DNA of 21,377 bases, taken from positions 1-21,377 of the forward strand of contig QNXT01000116.1 in the NCBI GenBank assembly GCA_003973505.1. Direction: 5' to 3'. Source of the stretch: Bacteroidota bacterium. Its GTDB lineage: Bacteria; Bacteroidota; Bacteroidia; Bacteroidales; UBA1556. A program made the translations under genes and the position numbers. Every line of letters begins with the position of its first letter. Position 1 is the stretch's first letter. Under the pieces are notes generated by a model that was given only the letters and a program-made list of their open reading frames with translations, was not told the origin of the DNA and searched no databases. Shown piece by piece: positions 1 through 7,574 of the stretch.

Positions 1-23
1 ATAAAAAAAACTAAGTTTGCCCT

Positions 24-932
24 ATGCGAAGACCCGATTTACTAAAATTGACCAATAAAGTAGGAATAATATCTACTGCTCGAAAAATATCAAAAGAAGA
101 GGTACAACCTGCTATCGACCGACTACAGCAATGGGGATTAGAACCCATATTAGGAAAACACTTATTCTCTGAATATCACCAGTTTGCCGGCACTGTTGAT
201 GAGCGAGCTGCCGATTTGCAAGAAATGTTGGATGACCCTGAGATTAAAGCCGTTCTTTGTGCTCGTGGAGGTTATGGAACCGTTCAGCTCATCGACAAGA
301 TTGATTTTACAAAATTTATGCAGCATCCAAAATGGGTGATTGGCTACAGTGATGTAACGGTTTTGCATAGCCATATTCAAAGACATTGCGAAATTGAAAC
401 TTTGCACGCAACCATGCCCATCAACTTCCCAAAGGTGGCACGCGAAAACAATGCTACAGAAAGTCTTTATAATGCCCTTTTTTATGGTGATAATGAATAC
501 CGTATCAAAGCACATCCTCTAAACAAAGTCGGCAAGGCTCAAGGACAATTGGTGGGTGGTAATCTTTCTATTTTATACAGTCTGTTGGGTTCTCCATCGG
601 ATGTAGATACCATTGGGAAAATTCTTTTTATCGAAGATTTAGACGAATATCTTTACCATATTGATCGCATGATGATGAATATGAAACGAAATGGGAAATT
701 CGATCATATTCGGGCTTTATTGATTGGGGGAATGAGCGATATGAATGATAATGCCATTCCTTTTGGTAAAACAGCTGAGGAAATCATTCTCGACGTTTTG
801 GGAGATGTTAAATTCCCGATTTTATTTAACGTACCTGCCGGACATATTGAGGATAATCGGGCATTGGTTATTGGTGGCAATACCCTTGTGGAAGTGAACG
901 ACCGTATGGATTCACGTATCATTCAAGAATAG
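24..932 (+). CDS. LD-carboxypeptidase (peptidase family S66, LdcA/MccF-like)
   Basis: A 302-residue serine peptidase of family S66. Members cleave the L,D bond between meso-diaminopimelate and D-Ala in peptidoglycan tetrapeptides during cell-wall recycling; some relatives (MccF) cleave microcin C. The family Ser-Glu-His triad is visible: Ser109 in GYSD, Glu204 in FIEDLDEY and His274 in PAGH. The N-terminal RGGYG motif (residues 81-85) is also typical. There is no signal peptide, so the enzyme should be cytoplasmic. An in-frame TAA at 12-14 precedes the ATG at 24, so the start is well fixed and the gene is complete. The lipid kinase gene follows after 19 bp on the same strand, which suggests one transcript. 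The recycling role is from family knowledge; LdcA versus MccF activity cannot be separated by eye. Confidence 0.93.
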   Translation: MRRPDLLKLTNKVGIISTARKISKEEVQPAIDRLQQWGLEPILGKHLFSEYHQFAGTVDERAADLQEMLDDPEIKAVLCARGGYGTVQLIDKIDFTKFMQHPKWVIGYSDVTVLHSHIQRHCEIETLHATMPINFPKVARENNATESLYNALFYGDNEYRIKAHPLNKVGKAQGQLVGGNLSILYSLLGSPSDVDTIGKILFIEDLDEYLYHIDRMMMNMKRNGKFDHIRALLIGGMSDMNDNAIPFGKTAEEIILDVLGDVKFPILFNVPAGHIEDNRALVIGGNTLVEVNDRMDSRIIQE

Positions 933-951
933 CCCCTACAAAAGCAAAACC

Positions 952-1884
952 ATGGAAAACAGTAAGTATCTTATCATAGCCAATCCCAATGCTGGAGGTG
1001 GAAAAGTAAAAAAAGACTGGCCCATAATAGAGCAGATTTTAAAGAAAAAAATTCAAGATTACGAATTAATATTTACAGAATATCGGCATCATGCTATCAA
1101 GCTTGTCTCACAGAAAATAAAGGAACAGTCTTTTCGAAACATCATTTCCATTGGTGGCGATGGCACTGTGAATGAAGTGGTAAATGGTATTTTTTCACAA
1201 AATAAAATACCCACCAAAGACATTGTATTGGGTGTAGTAATGGTGGGAACAGGTAACGATTGGGGGAAAATGTTCGATATCCCCTCCGATTATTCTGCGG
1301 CGATTTCTTTGATACCCAAAGGCAAAACATTTGTGCAAGATGTGGGGCAGGTTAGCTACCATATAGGGCAAGAAGAAAACACACGGTACTTTATTAATTG
1401 TGCAGGTTTGGGTTTCGATGCGCTCGTAACTGAAACAACCAATAAAAGCAAAGACCAAGGAAATTCATCCACCCTTTCCTATTTTAAGAGTCTTATCTCT
1501 AGTTTAATAAAATATAAGCCTGTGGATGTAAAAGTGCATATCGACAATCGCGAGATACTCAATGGTAAGCTATTTACACTGAGTTTAGGAATTGGGAAAT
1601 ACACGGGTGGCGGAATGCAACAAAACCCCAATGCAGTAGCCGATGACGGTCTTTTCGATTTGATGCTTGTGGACAATATTGCTAAAACAAAACTGGTTCG
1701 TAAAATTAAAAAACTCTACGACGGTAGTATTAATGACATCAAGGAAGTACAGTCGTACCGAATCAATAATATGAGGGTAGAATCGGATTATAAACTGATG
1801 TTGGAAGTCGATGGCGAATCACTTGGTCATGCTCCTTTTACTTTTGGTATTATTCCTGAAAGCTTGCAGGTGATTATTGCATAA
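952..1884 (+). CDS. Diacylglycerol kinase family lipid kinase (YegS/BmrU-like)
   Basis: A 310-residue protein with the DAGK catalytic fold. An NPNAGGGK nucleotide-contacting motif lies at residues 11-18, the family signature GGDGT at 68-72 and GTGND at 99-103. The C-terminal half has the expected EVDGE segment near residue 287 and the usual beta-sandwich ending. Enzymes of this type phosphorylate diacylglycerol, ceramide or related lipids with ATP at the inner face of the membrane; the substrate here is unknown. The length of about 300 residues is normal. It starts 19 bp after the LD-carboxypeptidase gene and is probably cotranscribed with it. The next gene downstream has its own promoter. 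Confidence 0.93.
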   Translation: MENSKYLIIANPNAGGGKVKKDWPIIEQILKKKIQDYELIFTEYRHHAIKLVSQKIKEQSFRNIISIGGDGTVNEVVNGIFSQNKIPTKDIVLGVVMVGTGNDWGKMFDIPSDYSAAISLIPKGKTFVQDVGQVSYHIGQEENTRYFINCAGLGFDALVTETTNKSKDQGNSSTLSYFKSLISSLIKYKPVDVKVHIDNREILNGKLFTLSLGIGKYTGGGMQQNPNAVADDGLFDLMLVDNIAKTKLVRKIKKLYDGSINDIKEVQSYRINNMRVESDYKLMLEVDGESLGHAPFTFGIIPESLQVIIA

Positions 1885-1927
1885 AGTATCGTAAATCACG
1901 CTCTTTTATTCATTATAAAGAATCAAG

Positions 1928-1959
1928 TTTGTCCAATATATTCAATTTCGCTACCTTTG
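1928..1959 (+). promoter_or_regulatory. Bacteroidota-type promoter for the TlpA-like gene
   Basis: TTTG at 1928-1931 and TACCTTTG at 1952-1959 match the Bacteroidota -33 (TTTG) and -7 (TAnnTTTG) consensus, with 20 bp between them. Transcription would begin about 1965, just before the ATG at 1984. This argues against the upstream in-frame TTG at 1957, which lies inside the -7 box. Confidence 0.6.
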
Positions 1960-1983
1960 AACTCAATATCTAAACCCAATCCT

Positions 1984-3018
1984 ATGCAGCTAATAAAAAC
2001 AGTGCTTCTTTTAGGCTTAATCCTTATTTTGAATATGGGAGCATTTTCTCAAACTGATTCTGCTACGTATCAAGTTTTACATAAAACATTTGCAAAATAT
2101 CACAGTCTCGATACGATTTCTTTTAGCACCCATTTTGTAATTCAAAACCTAAACACCGATGGCAATTGGGACACCGCCTATTCAAAAGACAATCGATTTA
2201 CAGCCATTCAAAACGCAGAGAAACAATGGCATCCTGCATTATATTCGAGCCACGACAAAGACAATATTACCGAGTTTTATCGGTTTCGCAACGCATTGAT
2301 TCGCAGTAAATGGGCTCTCGAACACCATAAAGTACGATTGCATAAATCCTGTGGAAAATCACCTGTGTATGTAATTGAATATTGGGATATTCCTTTAAGT
2401 ATTACGGGCGGCGGGGATTCCCTTTTACGCCAAAGCATTTATATCGATACCCTAAGTCATCTCATCGTTTCGGTGCAAACCGTAAAGAACTCCACAAAAG
2501 CAAACGTCTCTTTATTATCATTGGTTCTCGATTCCATTGATACACATAAAAAAGTAATTATTCCCGATGTTTTCCAACTCAATCATGGTATGCTTAAACC
2601 TGGAGAACAGGCTCCTGATTTTTTACTCAAAAATACGGCGGGCGAACAAGTTTCACTAGCCGATTATAAAGGCAAATTGCTCCTACTCGACTTTTGGTAT
2701 GCAGCCTGCAAGCCCTGTATAAAAGCATCAGCCGATTTGGAATATTTGCAGAAGAAGTACCCTAATAAATTGGTAATCTTAGGAATGAACACGTTGGATA
2801 ATGCCTCGAAAATTATACGACATAATAAAAAACATCATATTAGCTACGAAAGCCTCCTTTGTAATCGTGCAACAAAAACGGCATATCATGTTCGTTCCTT
2901 TCCAAGCTTTTATTTAATCAATGAAAATGGACTTATTGTTTTCAGTAGTTCGGGATATTATAGTGGATTAAGAAAAGATTTGGAATTTGCCATATTAGGA
3001 GCTTTGCAAGACGATTAA
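1984..3018 (+). CDS. Secreted TlpA/ResA-like thioredoxin-domain protein
   Basis: A 344-residue protein starting at the ATG at 1984; an in-frame TTG at 1957 is possible but overlaps the promoter and would spoil the signal peptide. Residues 1-22 form a signal peptide (cleavage likely after AFS). Residues about 25-200 form a mostly beta region that resembles LolA-like domains found in other Bacteroidota TlpA proteins; this is tentative. Residues about 206-340 are a thioredoxin fold of the AhpC/TlpA type, starting with PGEQAPDF, with the redox motif CKPC at 242-245 and the cis-proline in SFPSF at 307. The Trp usually just before CxxC (WCxxC) is Ala here. The likely role is an extracytoplasmic thiol-disulfide reductase; partners are unknown. 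Its 3' end faces the minus-strand ABC gene. Confidence 0.85.
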   Translation: MQLIKTVLLLGLILILNMGAFSQTDSATYQVLHKTFAKYHSLDTISFSTHFVIQNLNTDGNWDTAYSKDNRFTAIQNAEKQWHPALYSSHDKDNITEFYRFRNALIRSKWALEHHKVRLHKSCGKSPVYVIEYWDIPLSITGGGDSLLRQSIYIDTLSHLIVSVQTVKNSTKANVSLLSLVLDSIDTHKKVIIPDVFQLNHGMLKPGEQAPDFLLKNTAGEQVSLADYKGKLLLLDFWYAACKPCIKASADLEYLQKKYPNKLVILGMNTLDNASKIIRHNKKHHISYESLLCNRATKTAYHVRSFPSFYLINENGLIVFSSSGYYSGLRKDLEFAILGALQDD

Positions 3019-3081
3019 GGCTATTCGTAGTTCGTAGAAGGTGAGTTCATAAAAAACCTAAAACGACACTATTTTTCATAC

Positions 3082-3720
3082 TTATTTCTGCGGCTTCTGC
3101 TTATAATCATCCATCACAATTTCATGCTCACAAAACGCATATTCAGCTTTGATATGATTGGAGCAAATCACGATAATTCGGTTTTGTTTATACCTCTCAA
3201 TTAAATCCTGAAACCAAGCGATGGCTTGTGCATCAAGGTTGGATGAAGGCTCATCAATTAACAATAAATCCGTATCACTTAAGATGGCTAAACCCAGCTT
3301 TACACGCTGTTTCATCCCAGACGAAAAATTGCTTAAAGCCTTATTCGCCGCTTTCGTTAAGCCCATAATTTCAACAACTTCTTCATTGGAAATATGATTT
3401 ACAAAAGGCTTTAGTTTTCGATGGAATGCAATTACTTCCAATAGGGTAAATTCCTCAGGCAGCTCAAGATAAGGTGTAGCAATACTAAAGTGCTTATACA
3501 CCTCTTCAATAGCCAATTCATTTGCGCCATCATAATAACTTACAGAACCTTTCGTTGGTGTAAGAAAGCTGGAAATAATCTGAAGCAGCGTAGATTTACC
3601 TGAACCATTTGAACCCAAAATTACATAAGCCTGATTGGCTTGAAGTTCAAGATTCACCCCACGAAATATCCATTCTCGTGCAAAACGTTTTGCTATATTC
3701 TTAAGTACAATACGGTTCAT
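3082..3720 (-). CDS. ABC transporter ATP-binding protein
   Basis: A 212-residue nucleotide-binding domain with Walker A GSNGSGKST (36-44, Lys42), Walker B LLLIDEP (Asp156, Glu157), an LSGGQ-type signature reduced to FSSGMKQR (132-139) and the H-loop His189 in CSNHI. The short size and signature resemble CcmA-like or simple exporter ATPases. No permease gene lies beside it, so the partner and cargo are unknown. The ATG at 3720 is chosen; the ATG at 3759 would put 13 extra codons across a factor-independent terminator at 3729-3756. The gene follows lpxA on the same strand, so it is expressed by read-through or from a promoter inside the lpxA end that I could not identify. Its position after lpxA suggests, but does not prove, an envelope role. 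Confidence 0.9.
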   Translation of the reverse strand: MNRIVLKNIAKRFAREWIFRGVNLELQANQAYVILGSNGSGKSTLLQIISSFLTPTKGSVSYYDGANELAIEEVYKHFSIATPYLELPEEFTLLEVIAFHRKLKPFVNHISNEEVVEIMGLTKAANKALSNFSSGMKQRVKLGLAILSDTDLLLIDEPSSNLDAQAIAWFQDLIERYKQNRIIVICSNHIKAEYAFCEHEIVMDDYKQKPQK

Positions 3721-3728
3721 AATTGGAC

Positions 3729-3756
3729 GAAAAAAAAGCCCTAAAAAAGGGCTTTT
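3729..3756 (-). terminator. Factor-independent terminator after lpxA
   Basis: AAAAGCCC (3734-3741) and GGGCTTTT (3749-3756) form an 8-bp stem with a 7-nt loop. On the minus strand the stem is followed by a run of Ts. It lies 6 bp past the lpxA stop codon and before the ABC ATPase start. Confidence 0.8.
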
Positions 3757-3762
3757 CAATAA

Positions 3763-4548
3763 TTATTTTTGTCGAGTATAACCCCTCATCACCCCTCGCT
3801 TCGAGTTGGTAATAAAAGAAATAATCTCATCACGTTCTTTAGATGCAGGCATTTCCGCTTCAATCACATCTACTGCCTGACTCACATTATTTTTTTGTTG
3901 GAATAAAATTCTATAGATATTCTGAATTTCATTAATCTTTTCAGAAGTAAATCCTCTACGACGTAAACCAATGGAATTAATTCCTACATAGGAAACAGGC
4001 TCACGTGCTGCTTTCACATAAGGAGGAACATCTTTACGTACCAACGAACCACCCGAAATCATAGAATGTGAACCAATATTTACAAACTGATGTACAGCCA
4101 CCATACCTCCAATAATGGCATAATCGTCAACGGTAATATGCCCGGCTAAAGTAGAAACATTAGCCAAAATACAATTGTTACCAATGATACAATCATGAGC
4201 AACATGCACATAAGCCATCAAGAGATTATTATCTCCCACAACGGTCTCCATATTAGCAATGGTTCCGCGGTTAATGGTCACAAACTCACGGATAATATTA
4301 TTATCTCCAATACGAACAATGGACTCTTCACCACCAAATTTAAGGTCTTGAGGAATAGCAGAAATCACAGCTCCTGGGAAAATTTTATTATTCTTTCCTA
4401 TTCGAGCTCCTTCCATAATTGTTACGTTAGATCCAATCCAAGTCCCCTCACCTATTTCTACATTCTTATGAATGGTCACAAAAGGCTCGATTACCACCGT
4501 GGGTGCAATTTTGGCTTGTGGATGTACAAATGCTAATGGTTGATTCAT
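3763..4548 (-). CDS. lpxA: UDP-N-acetylglucosamine acyltransferase LpxA
   Basis: A 261-residue left-handed beta-helix acyltransferase catalysing the first step of lipid A synthesis: transfer of a 3-hydroxyacyl chain from acyl-ACP to the 3-OH of UDP-GlcNAc in the cytoplasm. Hexapeptide repeats fill residues about 8-180. The catalytic His118 sits in VAHDCIIGN, matching E. coli His125, followed by NVSTLAGH and GGMVAVHQF blocks and the DVPPYV and GLRRRGF segments typical of LpxA. By alignment from memory, the chain-length ruler Gly173 of E. coli corresponds to Gly166 here, so a long acyl chain would be accommodated; this is inference. The gene begins 46 bp after lpxC-fabZ, almost certainly in one operon, and ends at a strong terminator. 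Length is normal and nothing appears broken. Confidence 0.97.
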   Translation of the reverse strand: MNQPLAFVHPQAKIAPTVVIEPFVTIHKNVEIGEGTWIGSNVTIMEGARIGKNNKIFPGAVISAIPQDLKFGGEESIVRIGDNNIIREFVTINRGTIANMETVVGDNNLLMAYVHVAHDCIIGNNCILANVSTLAGHITVDDYAIIGGMVAVHQFVNIGSHSMISGGSLVRKDVPPYVKAAREPVSYVGINSIGLRRRGFTSEKINEIQNIYRILFQQKNNVSQAVDVIEAEMPASKERDEIISFITNSKRGVMRGYTRQK

Positions 4549-4594
4549 CTTATAATATTTTCTAATGTGAAATGTTTATAAATAAACACTTTAT

Positions 4595-5971
4595 CTATTT
4601 TTTCTTTACAATTTGAGCAAGCATATCTGCTTCCATCACTACTTTATCACCTACCCAGGCTTTTCCTCCCATATGGCATAAACCACGTCGAATTGGAGAT
4701 AATAACCTTAAATCAAAAAGGATGGTATCACCAGGTACAACTTTATTACGAAGGCGTACATTATCTATTTTCAAGAAGTAGGTAACATAATTCTCAGGAT
4801 CATCCAATCCACTCATAACCAATATACCACCACATTGCGCCATAGCCTCAATTTGCAATACGGCAGGCATCACGGGTTCAGCAGGAAAATGGCCGGCAAA
4901 GAAAGGCTCATTCATTGTTACACTTTTAAGCCCAAGCACATGCTCTTTCGACATTTCCAAAATCTTATCTGGTGGACGGTGAGGAAGTAATTTTTTGATG
5001 TCATTAATATCATATAATGGAGCTTTATTGGGGTCATACTTAGGTGCTGATGACGACTTCTTTTTAATATAAGCTCTTATTTTTTTAGCAAACTCAACAT
5101 TGGTTGGGTGTCCTGGTCGCACAGCAATAATGCGTCCTTTTATTTTATGCCCAATCAAAGCCAAATCCCCAATCACATCAAGTAGTTTATGGCGAGCTGC
5201 TTCGTTATCAAAGGCAAGGTCCAAATTATTGAGTATTCCTCTTTTGGCAACTTTTACAGTAGGTTTATTAAATAAGGTTGCTAATCGATCTAATTCTTTT
5301 TCGGAAATCTCTTTATTTACAAATACGATGGCATTGCTTAAATCGCCACCTTTAATAAGGTTATGATCTAAAAGAAACTCTAATTCATGCAAGAATACAA
5401 AAGTACGACAGGGAGCAATTTCTTTAGCAAAATCCTTAATGTCATTCAATTCAGCATTTTGTGTTCCCAACACTTTCGTATTATAATCAATCATTACAGA
5501 AAAGCGACGCGAATCATCAGGAATGATTGTCATTTCTGTCTTTCGCTCGGCATCTTTATAACTGATAACTTCATCCAAATCAAAATACACACGCTCGGCA
5601 TCTTGCTCTTCGAAGCCCACTTTATTTAATAAGTCGACATACTGAATACTACTTCCATCCAAAATAGGTGCTTCATCATGGTCCATTTCAATAATCACAT
5701 TATCGATATCAAGACCAACCAAAGCAGCCAAAACGTGTTCAATGGTCGTTACTCGGGCTCCTTTATATTCTAAAGTAGTTCCTCTTGAGGTATCCACCAC
5801 ATAATCAACTACTGCAGGAAACTCAGGTTGACCTTCCAAATCAACTCTTCTGAAAACAAAGCCTGTATTTACTGGGGCTGGTTTGAAGTTTATCGTAACA
5901 TTCACACCAGTATGTAAACCAATACCCGAAATGCTAACTTCTTCTTTTAGTGTTACTTGCTTTTCACTCAT
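4595..5971 (-). CDS. lpxC-fabZ: Bifunctional LpxC deacetylase / FabZ hydroxyacyl-ACP dehydratase
   Basis: A 458-residue natural fusion. Residues 1-305 are LpxC, the zinc deacetylase that commits UDP-3-O-acyl-GlcNAc to lipid A. Zinc ligands His79 (TIEH), His261 and Asp265 (ARHKLLD) and the catalytic His288 (RPGH) are all present. A Lys/Ser-rich linker spans about 302-316. Residues 317-458 are FabZ, which dehydrates 3-hydroxyacyl-ACP for fatty acid elongation; the catalytic His361 lies in FAGHFP and Glu375 in LQIEAMAQ. This fusion is well known in Bacteroidota, so it supports the lineage call rather than being new. It joins two enzymes that compete for the same 3-hydroxyacyl-ACP pool. lpxA follows after 46 bp. 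Unlike the usual compact arrangement, lpxD lies 459 bp upstream behind its own terminator. Confidence 0.97.
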   Translation of the reverse strand: MSEKQVTLKEEVSISGIGLHTGVNVTINFKPAPVNTGFVFRRVDLEGQPEFPAVVDYVVDTSRGTTLEYKGARVTTIEHVLAALVGLDIDNVIIEMDHDEAPILDGSSIQYVDLLNKVGFEEQDAERVYFDLDEVISYKDAERKTEMTIIPDDSRRFSVMIDYNTKVLGTQNAELNDIKDFAKEIAPCRTFVFLHELEFLLDHNLIKGGDLSNAIVFVNKEISEKELDRLATLFNKPTVKVAKRGILNNLDLAFDNEAARHKLLDVIGDLALIGHKIKGRIIAVRPGHPTNVEFAKKIRAYIKKKSSSAPKYDPNKAPLYDINDIKKLLPHRPPDKILEMSKEHVLGLKSVTMNEPFFAGHFPAEPVMPAVLQIEAMAQCGGILVMSGLDDPENYVTYFLKIDNVRLRNKVVPGDTILFDLRLLSPIRRGLCHMGGKAWVGDKVVMEADMLAQIVKKK

Positions 5972-6033
5972 AAAATATTATGTCGAATTATTATTGTGTG
6001 TTAATCGATGACAAATCGATATGTTATAATCGC

Positions 6034-6041
6034 CAAAAGTA
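6034..6041 (-). promoter_or_regulatory. Candidate -7 box of the lpxC-fabZ promoter
   Basis: Read on the minus strand, 6041-6034 is TACTTTTG, an exact TAnnTTTG match 63 bp upstream of the lpxC-fabZ ATG. No clear -33 TTG was found at the right distance, so the call rests on one box and on position. Confidence 0.35.
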
Positions 6042-6091
6042 ATAATTTATTTCTTTCTATTGAATAATTAATATAATCATCAGATTTTATG

Positions 6092-6241
6092 ATGCTTACA
6101 AACTCAATCTATAAAATCAGAAAAATAAGTTGCTTGAAATGGAACGAGATCTTTGCAAGAGGCTTTTGGCAAAATAATTCTACGCTAGAAAAATTTTACA
6201 ACCGGAGCAACCTAGTGGTTGTGAGGATTATAAAATTTTGA
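6092..6241 (+). CDS. Small open frame of 49 codons overlapping the inverted-repeat element (doubtful)
   Basis: An ATG at 6092 opens a frame of 49 codons ending in TGA at 6239-6241, too short to judge by size. The product begins MLTNSIYK and its second half, encoded inside the inverted-repeat element, contains FWQNNSTLEKFYNRSNL. I recognise no family. A second frame, 6178-6309, is also open but lacks an ATG. Because both overlap the palindromic element, I think they reflect the element's composition and not a gene. It is recorded because a search for copies elsewhere would settle it. Confidence 0.15.
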   Translation: MLTNSIYKIRKISCLKWNEIFARGFWQNNSTLEKFYNRSNLVVVRIIKF

Positions 6242-6367
6242 TAAGGAAGAAGTATGTAGCCAAAAGTCTATTTGAATTATGGCGTCCATTATATTCTCTT
6301 TACATTTAAATTTGTACTTTTCTAATATAGAGATAGATATATCCACTTTTTTCTTGCAAAGGTCTCG
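6145..6367. mobile_element. Candidate MITE: 223-bp element with terminal inverted repeats
   Basis: The ends 6145-6160 (CGAGATCTTTGCAAGA) and 6352-6367 are inverted repeats matching at 15 of 16 bases. GAA directly flanks both outer ends (6142-6144 and 6368-6370), compatible with a 3-bp target duplication but possibly chance. Inside, AGGCTTTTGGC (6160-6170) pairs with 6259-6269 at 10 of 11, and AAAATTTTA (6190-6198) pairs with 6231-6239, so the left half folds into nested hairpins. No transposase is encoded. It occupies the lpxD/lpxC-fabZ gap. The alternatives are a decayed IS end pair or a structured RNA. Confidence 0.5.
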
Positions 6368-6370
6368 GAA

Positions 6371-6407
6371 TAAAAAACGGTAATACAAAAAAACATGCAT
6401 CACCGTT
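6371..6407 (-). terminator. Probable terminator after lpxD
   Basis: AACGGT (6376-6381) pairs with ACCGTT (6402-6407). On the minus strand the hairpin is followed by about seven Ts (6377-6372). The stem is short and the loop is about 20 nt, so strength is uncertain. It lies 24 bp past the lpxD stop codon. Confidence 0.45.
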
Positions 6408-6430
6408 ATATCAATAAAAAATCGTGTTTT

Positions 6431-7477
6431 CTATTTATTCTTCAAAGCTTTTAGCTCTTTTTCCAAATCGTTAATCTTTTGAGAAAGCTTAGGAAGTTTT
6501 CTAAAATACACATAGGATTGTAAGAAGGACTTATGTCCAAATGAAGGCGCTCCCATTTGCACATCATTAGGCGTTTTAATGCTTGAAGCAACACCTGAAG
6601 TAGCGGCAAGTTTAACACCATCGGCAATTTCCAAATGACCAGCAATACCCACTTGGCCACCAAACATACAGTTCTTTCCAATTTTTGTGGAACCTGATAT
6701 TCCTGTTTGAGCTGCAATCACGGTATTCTCTCCCACTTCCACATTATGTGCAATCTGCACCAAATTATCTATTTTTACACCACGACGGATAATTGTTGAG
6801 CCCATAGTAGCACGATCAATCGTTGCATTGGCTCCAATCTCCACACGATCTTCAATAATCACATTTCCTATTTGAGCAATTTTCTGATAATCTTCACCTG
6901 TTTGAGGAGCAAAACCAAAACCATCAGCACCAATCACCGTTCCTGCATGCAGTGTACAATCGTCACCAAGCACACAGTCAAACATTACCTTTGCACCAGG
7001 ATAAATACGACAATTTGTTCCTAGTTTCACATTTTCACCAATATAAGCTTGTGGATAAATCTTGCAATCGTCACCAATCACAGCATCAGGACCAATATAA
7101 GCAAACTCACCCACATAAACATTTTCACCCAATTTAGCCGATTCACTTACGAACGCTTGAGGAGAGATACCCGTATGTTTCATCTCACGAGCTTCGCTAT
7201 AGGCATTTAAGAGTTGTGCAAATGCTGTATATGAATCCTCTACCCTAATCATCACCGCTTTCACTTCTTTGTCTTTTTCAAGTACCAAAGAGTTGTTTAC
7301 AATGACAACTGAAGCTTCTGTGGTATATAAATAATGATTGTAGATAGGGTTAGAAAGAAAAGACAAACTCCCCTCTTTACCTTCTTCTATTTTACTAAGT
7401 GTCAATACTTTTGTTTCGGGATCACCAATTACTTCGCCTTTGATCCATGAGGCAATCTGACCTGCTGTAAATTCCAT
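6431..7477 (-). CDS. lpxD: UDP-3-O-(3-hydroxyacyl)glucosamine N-acyltransferase LpxD
   Basis: A 348-residue enzyme for the third step of lipid A synthesis: N-acylation of UDP-3-O-acyl-glucosamine from 3-hydroxyacyl-ACP. Residues 1-100 form the N-terminal uridine-binding domain ([12 protein letters not shown], then LSFLSNPIY). Residues about 105-310 are hexapeptide beta-helix repeats, with the catalytic His244 in [11 protein letters not shown]-terminal helix (325-348, Lys/Leu-rich) completes the trimerising tail. The ATG at 7477 is chosen; an upstream ATG at 7537 would place 20 hydrophobic residues across the terminator of the preceding gene and give a spurious signal-like sequence. Its transcript appears to end at 6371, separating it from lpxC-fabZ. 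The gene is complete and of normal length. Confidence 0.96.
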   Translation of the reverse strand: MEFTAGQIASWIKGEVIGDPETKVLTLSKIEEGKEGSLSFLSNPIYNHYLYTTEASVVIVNNSLVLEKDKEVKAVMIRVEDSYTAFAQLLNAYSEAREMKHTGISPQAFVSESAKLGENVYVGEFAYIGPDAVIGDDCKIYPQAYIGENVKLGTNCRIYPGAKVMFDCVLGDDCTLHAGTVIGADGFGFAPQTGEDYQKIAQIGNVIIEDRVEIGANATIDRATMGSTIIRRGVKIDNLVQIAHNVEVGENTVIAAQTGISGSTKIGKNCMFGGQVGIAGHLEIADGVKLAATSGVASSIKTPNDVQMGAPSFGHKSFLQSYVYFRKLPKLSQKINDLEKELKALKNK

Positions 7478-7519
7478 TGTTAAATGTGTGTTTTTATATG
7501 GGCTGCAAGATACAAAAAA

Positions 7520-7556
7520 AATAAAAAAAGCCGTCATTTTTCCAATAACGGCTTTT
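7520..7556 (-). terminator. Factor-independent terminator after the PLD-family T9SS gene
   Basis: AAAAGCCGT (7526-7534) and ACGGCTTTT (7548-7556) form a 9-bp stem with a 13-nt loop, followed on the minus strand by a T run. It lies about 19 bp beyond the stop codon of the gene at 7575-9791 and upstream of lpxD. Confidence 0.8.
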
Positions 7557-7574
7557 CAAATTATTTCGTAATGA

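Noticed and set aside
3024..3037. TTCGTAG repeated twice in the convergent gap
   Set aside because: Two copies of seven bases are easily chance, and no hairpin or promoter goes with them.
4573..4588. TGTTTATAAATAAACA palindrome between lpxC-fabZ and lpxA
   Set aside because: A 7-bp AT-only-like stem with a 2-nt loop in AT-rich DNA; no T run and no known operator match.
4595..5971. LpxC-FabZ fusion as a novel finding
   Set aside because: This fusion is standard in Bacteroidota and both active sites are normal.
6212..6403. Minus-strand open frame of 63 codons in the lpxD-lpxC gap
   Set aside because: It spans the inverted-repeat element and the lpxD terminator and has no recognisable motif or start context.
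7478..7537. Upstream start for lpxD giving a hydrophobic N-terminus that mimics a lipoprotein signal
   Set aside because: It lies across the terminator of the preceding gene; LpxD is cytoplasmic and normally begins at the MEFTAGQI segment.
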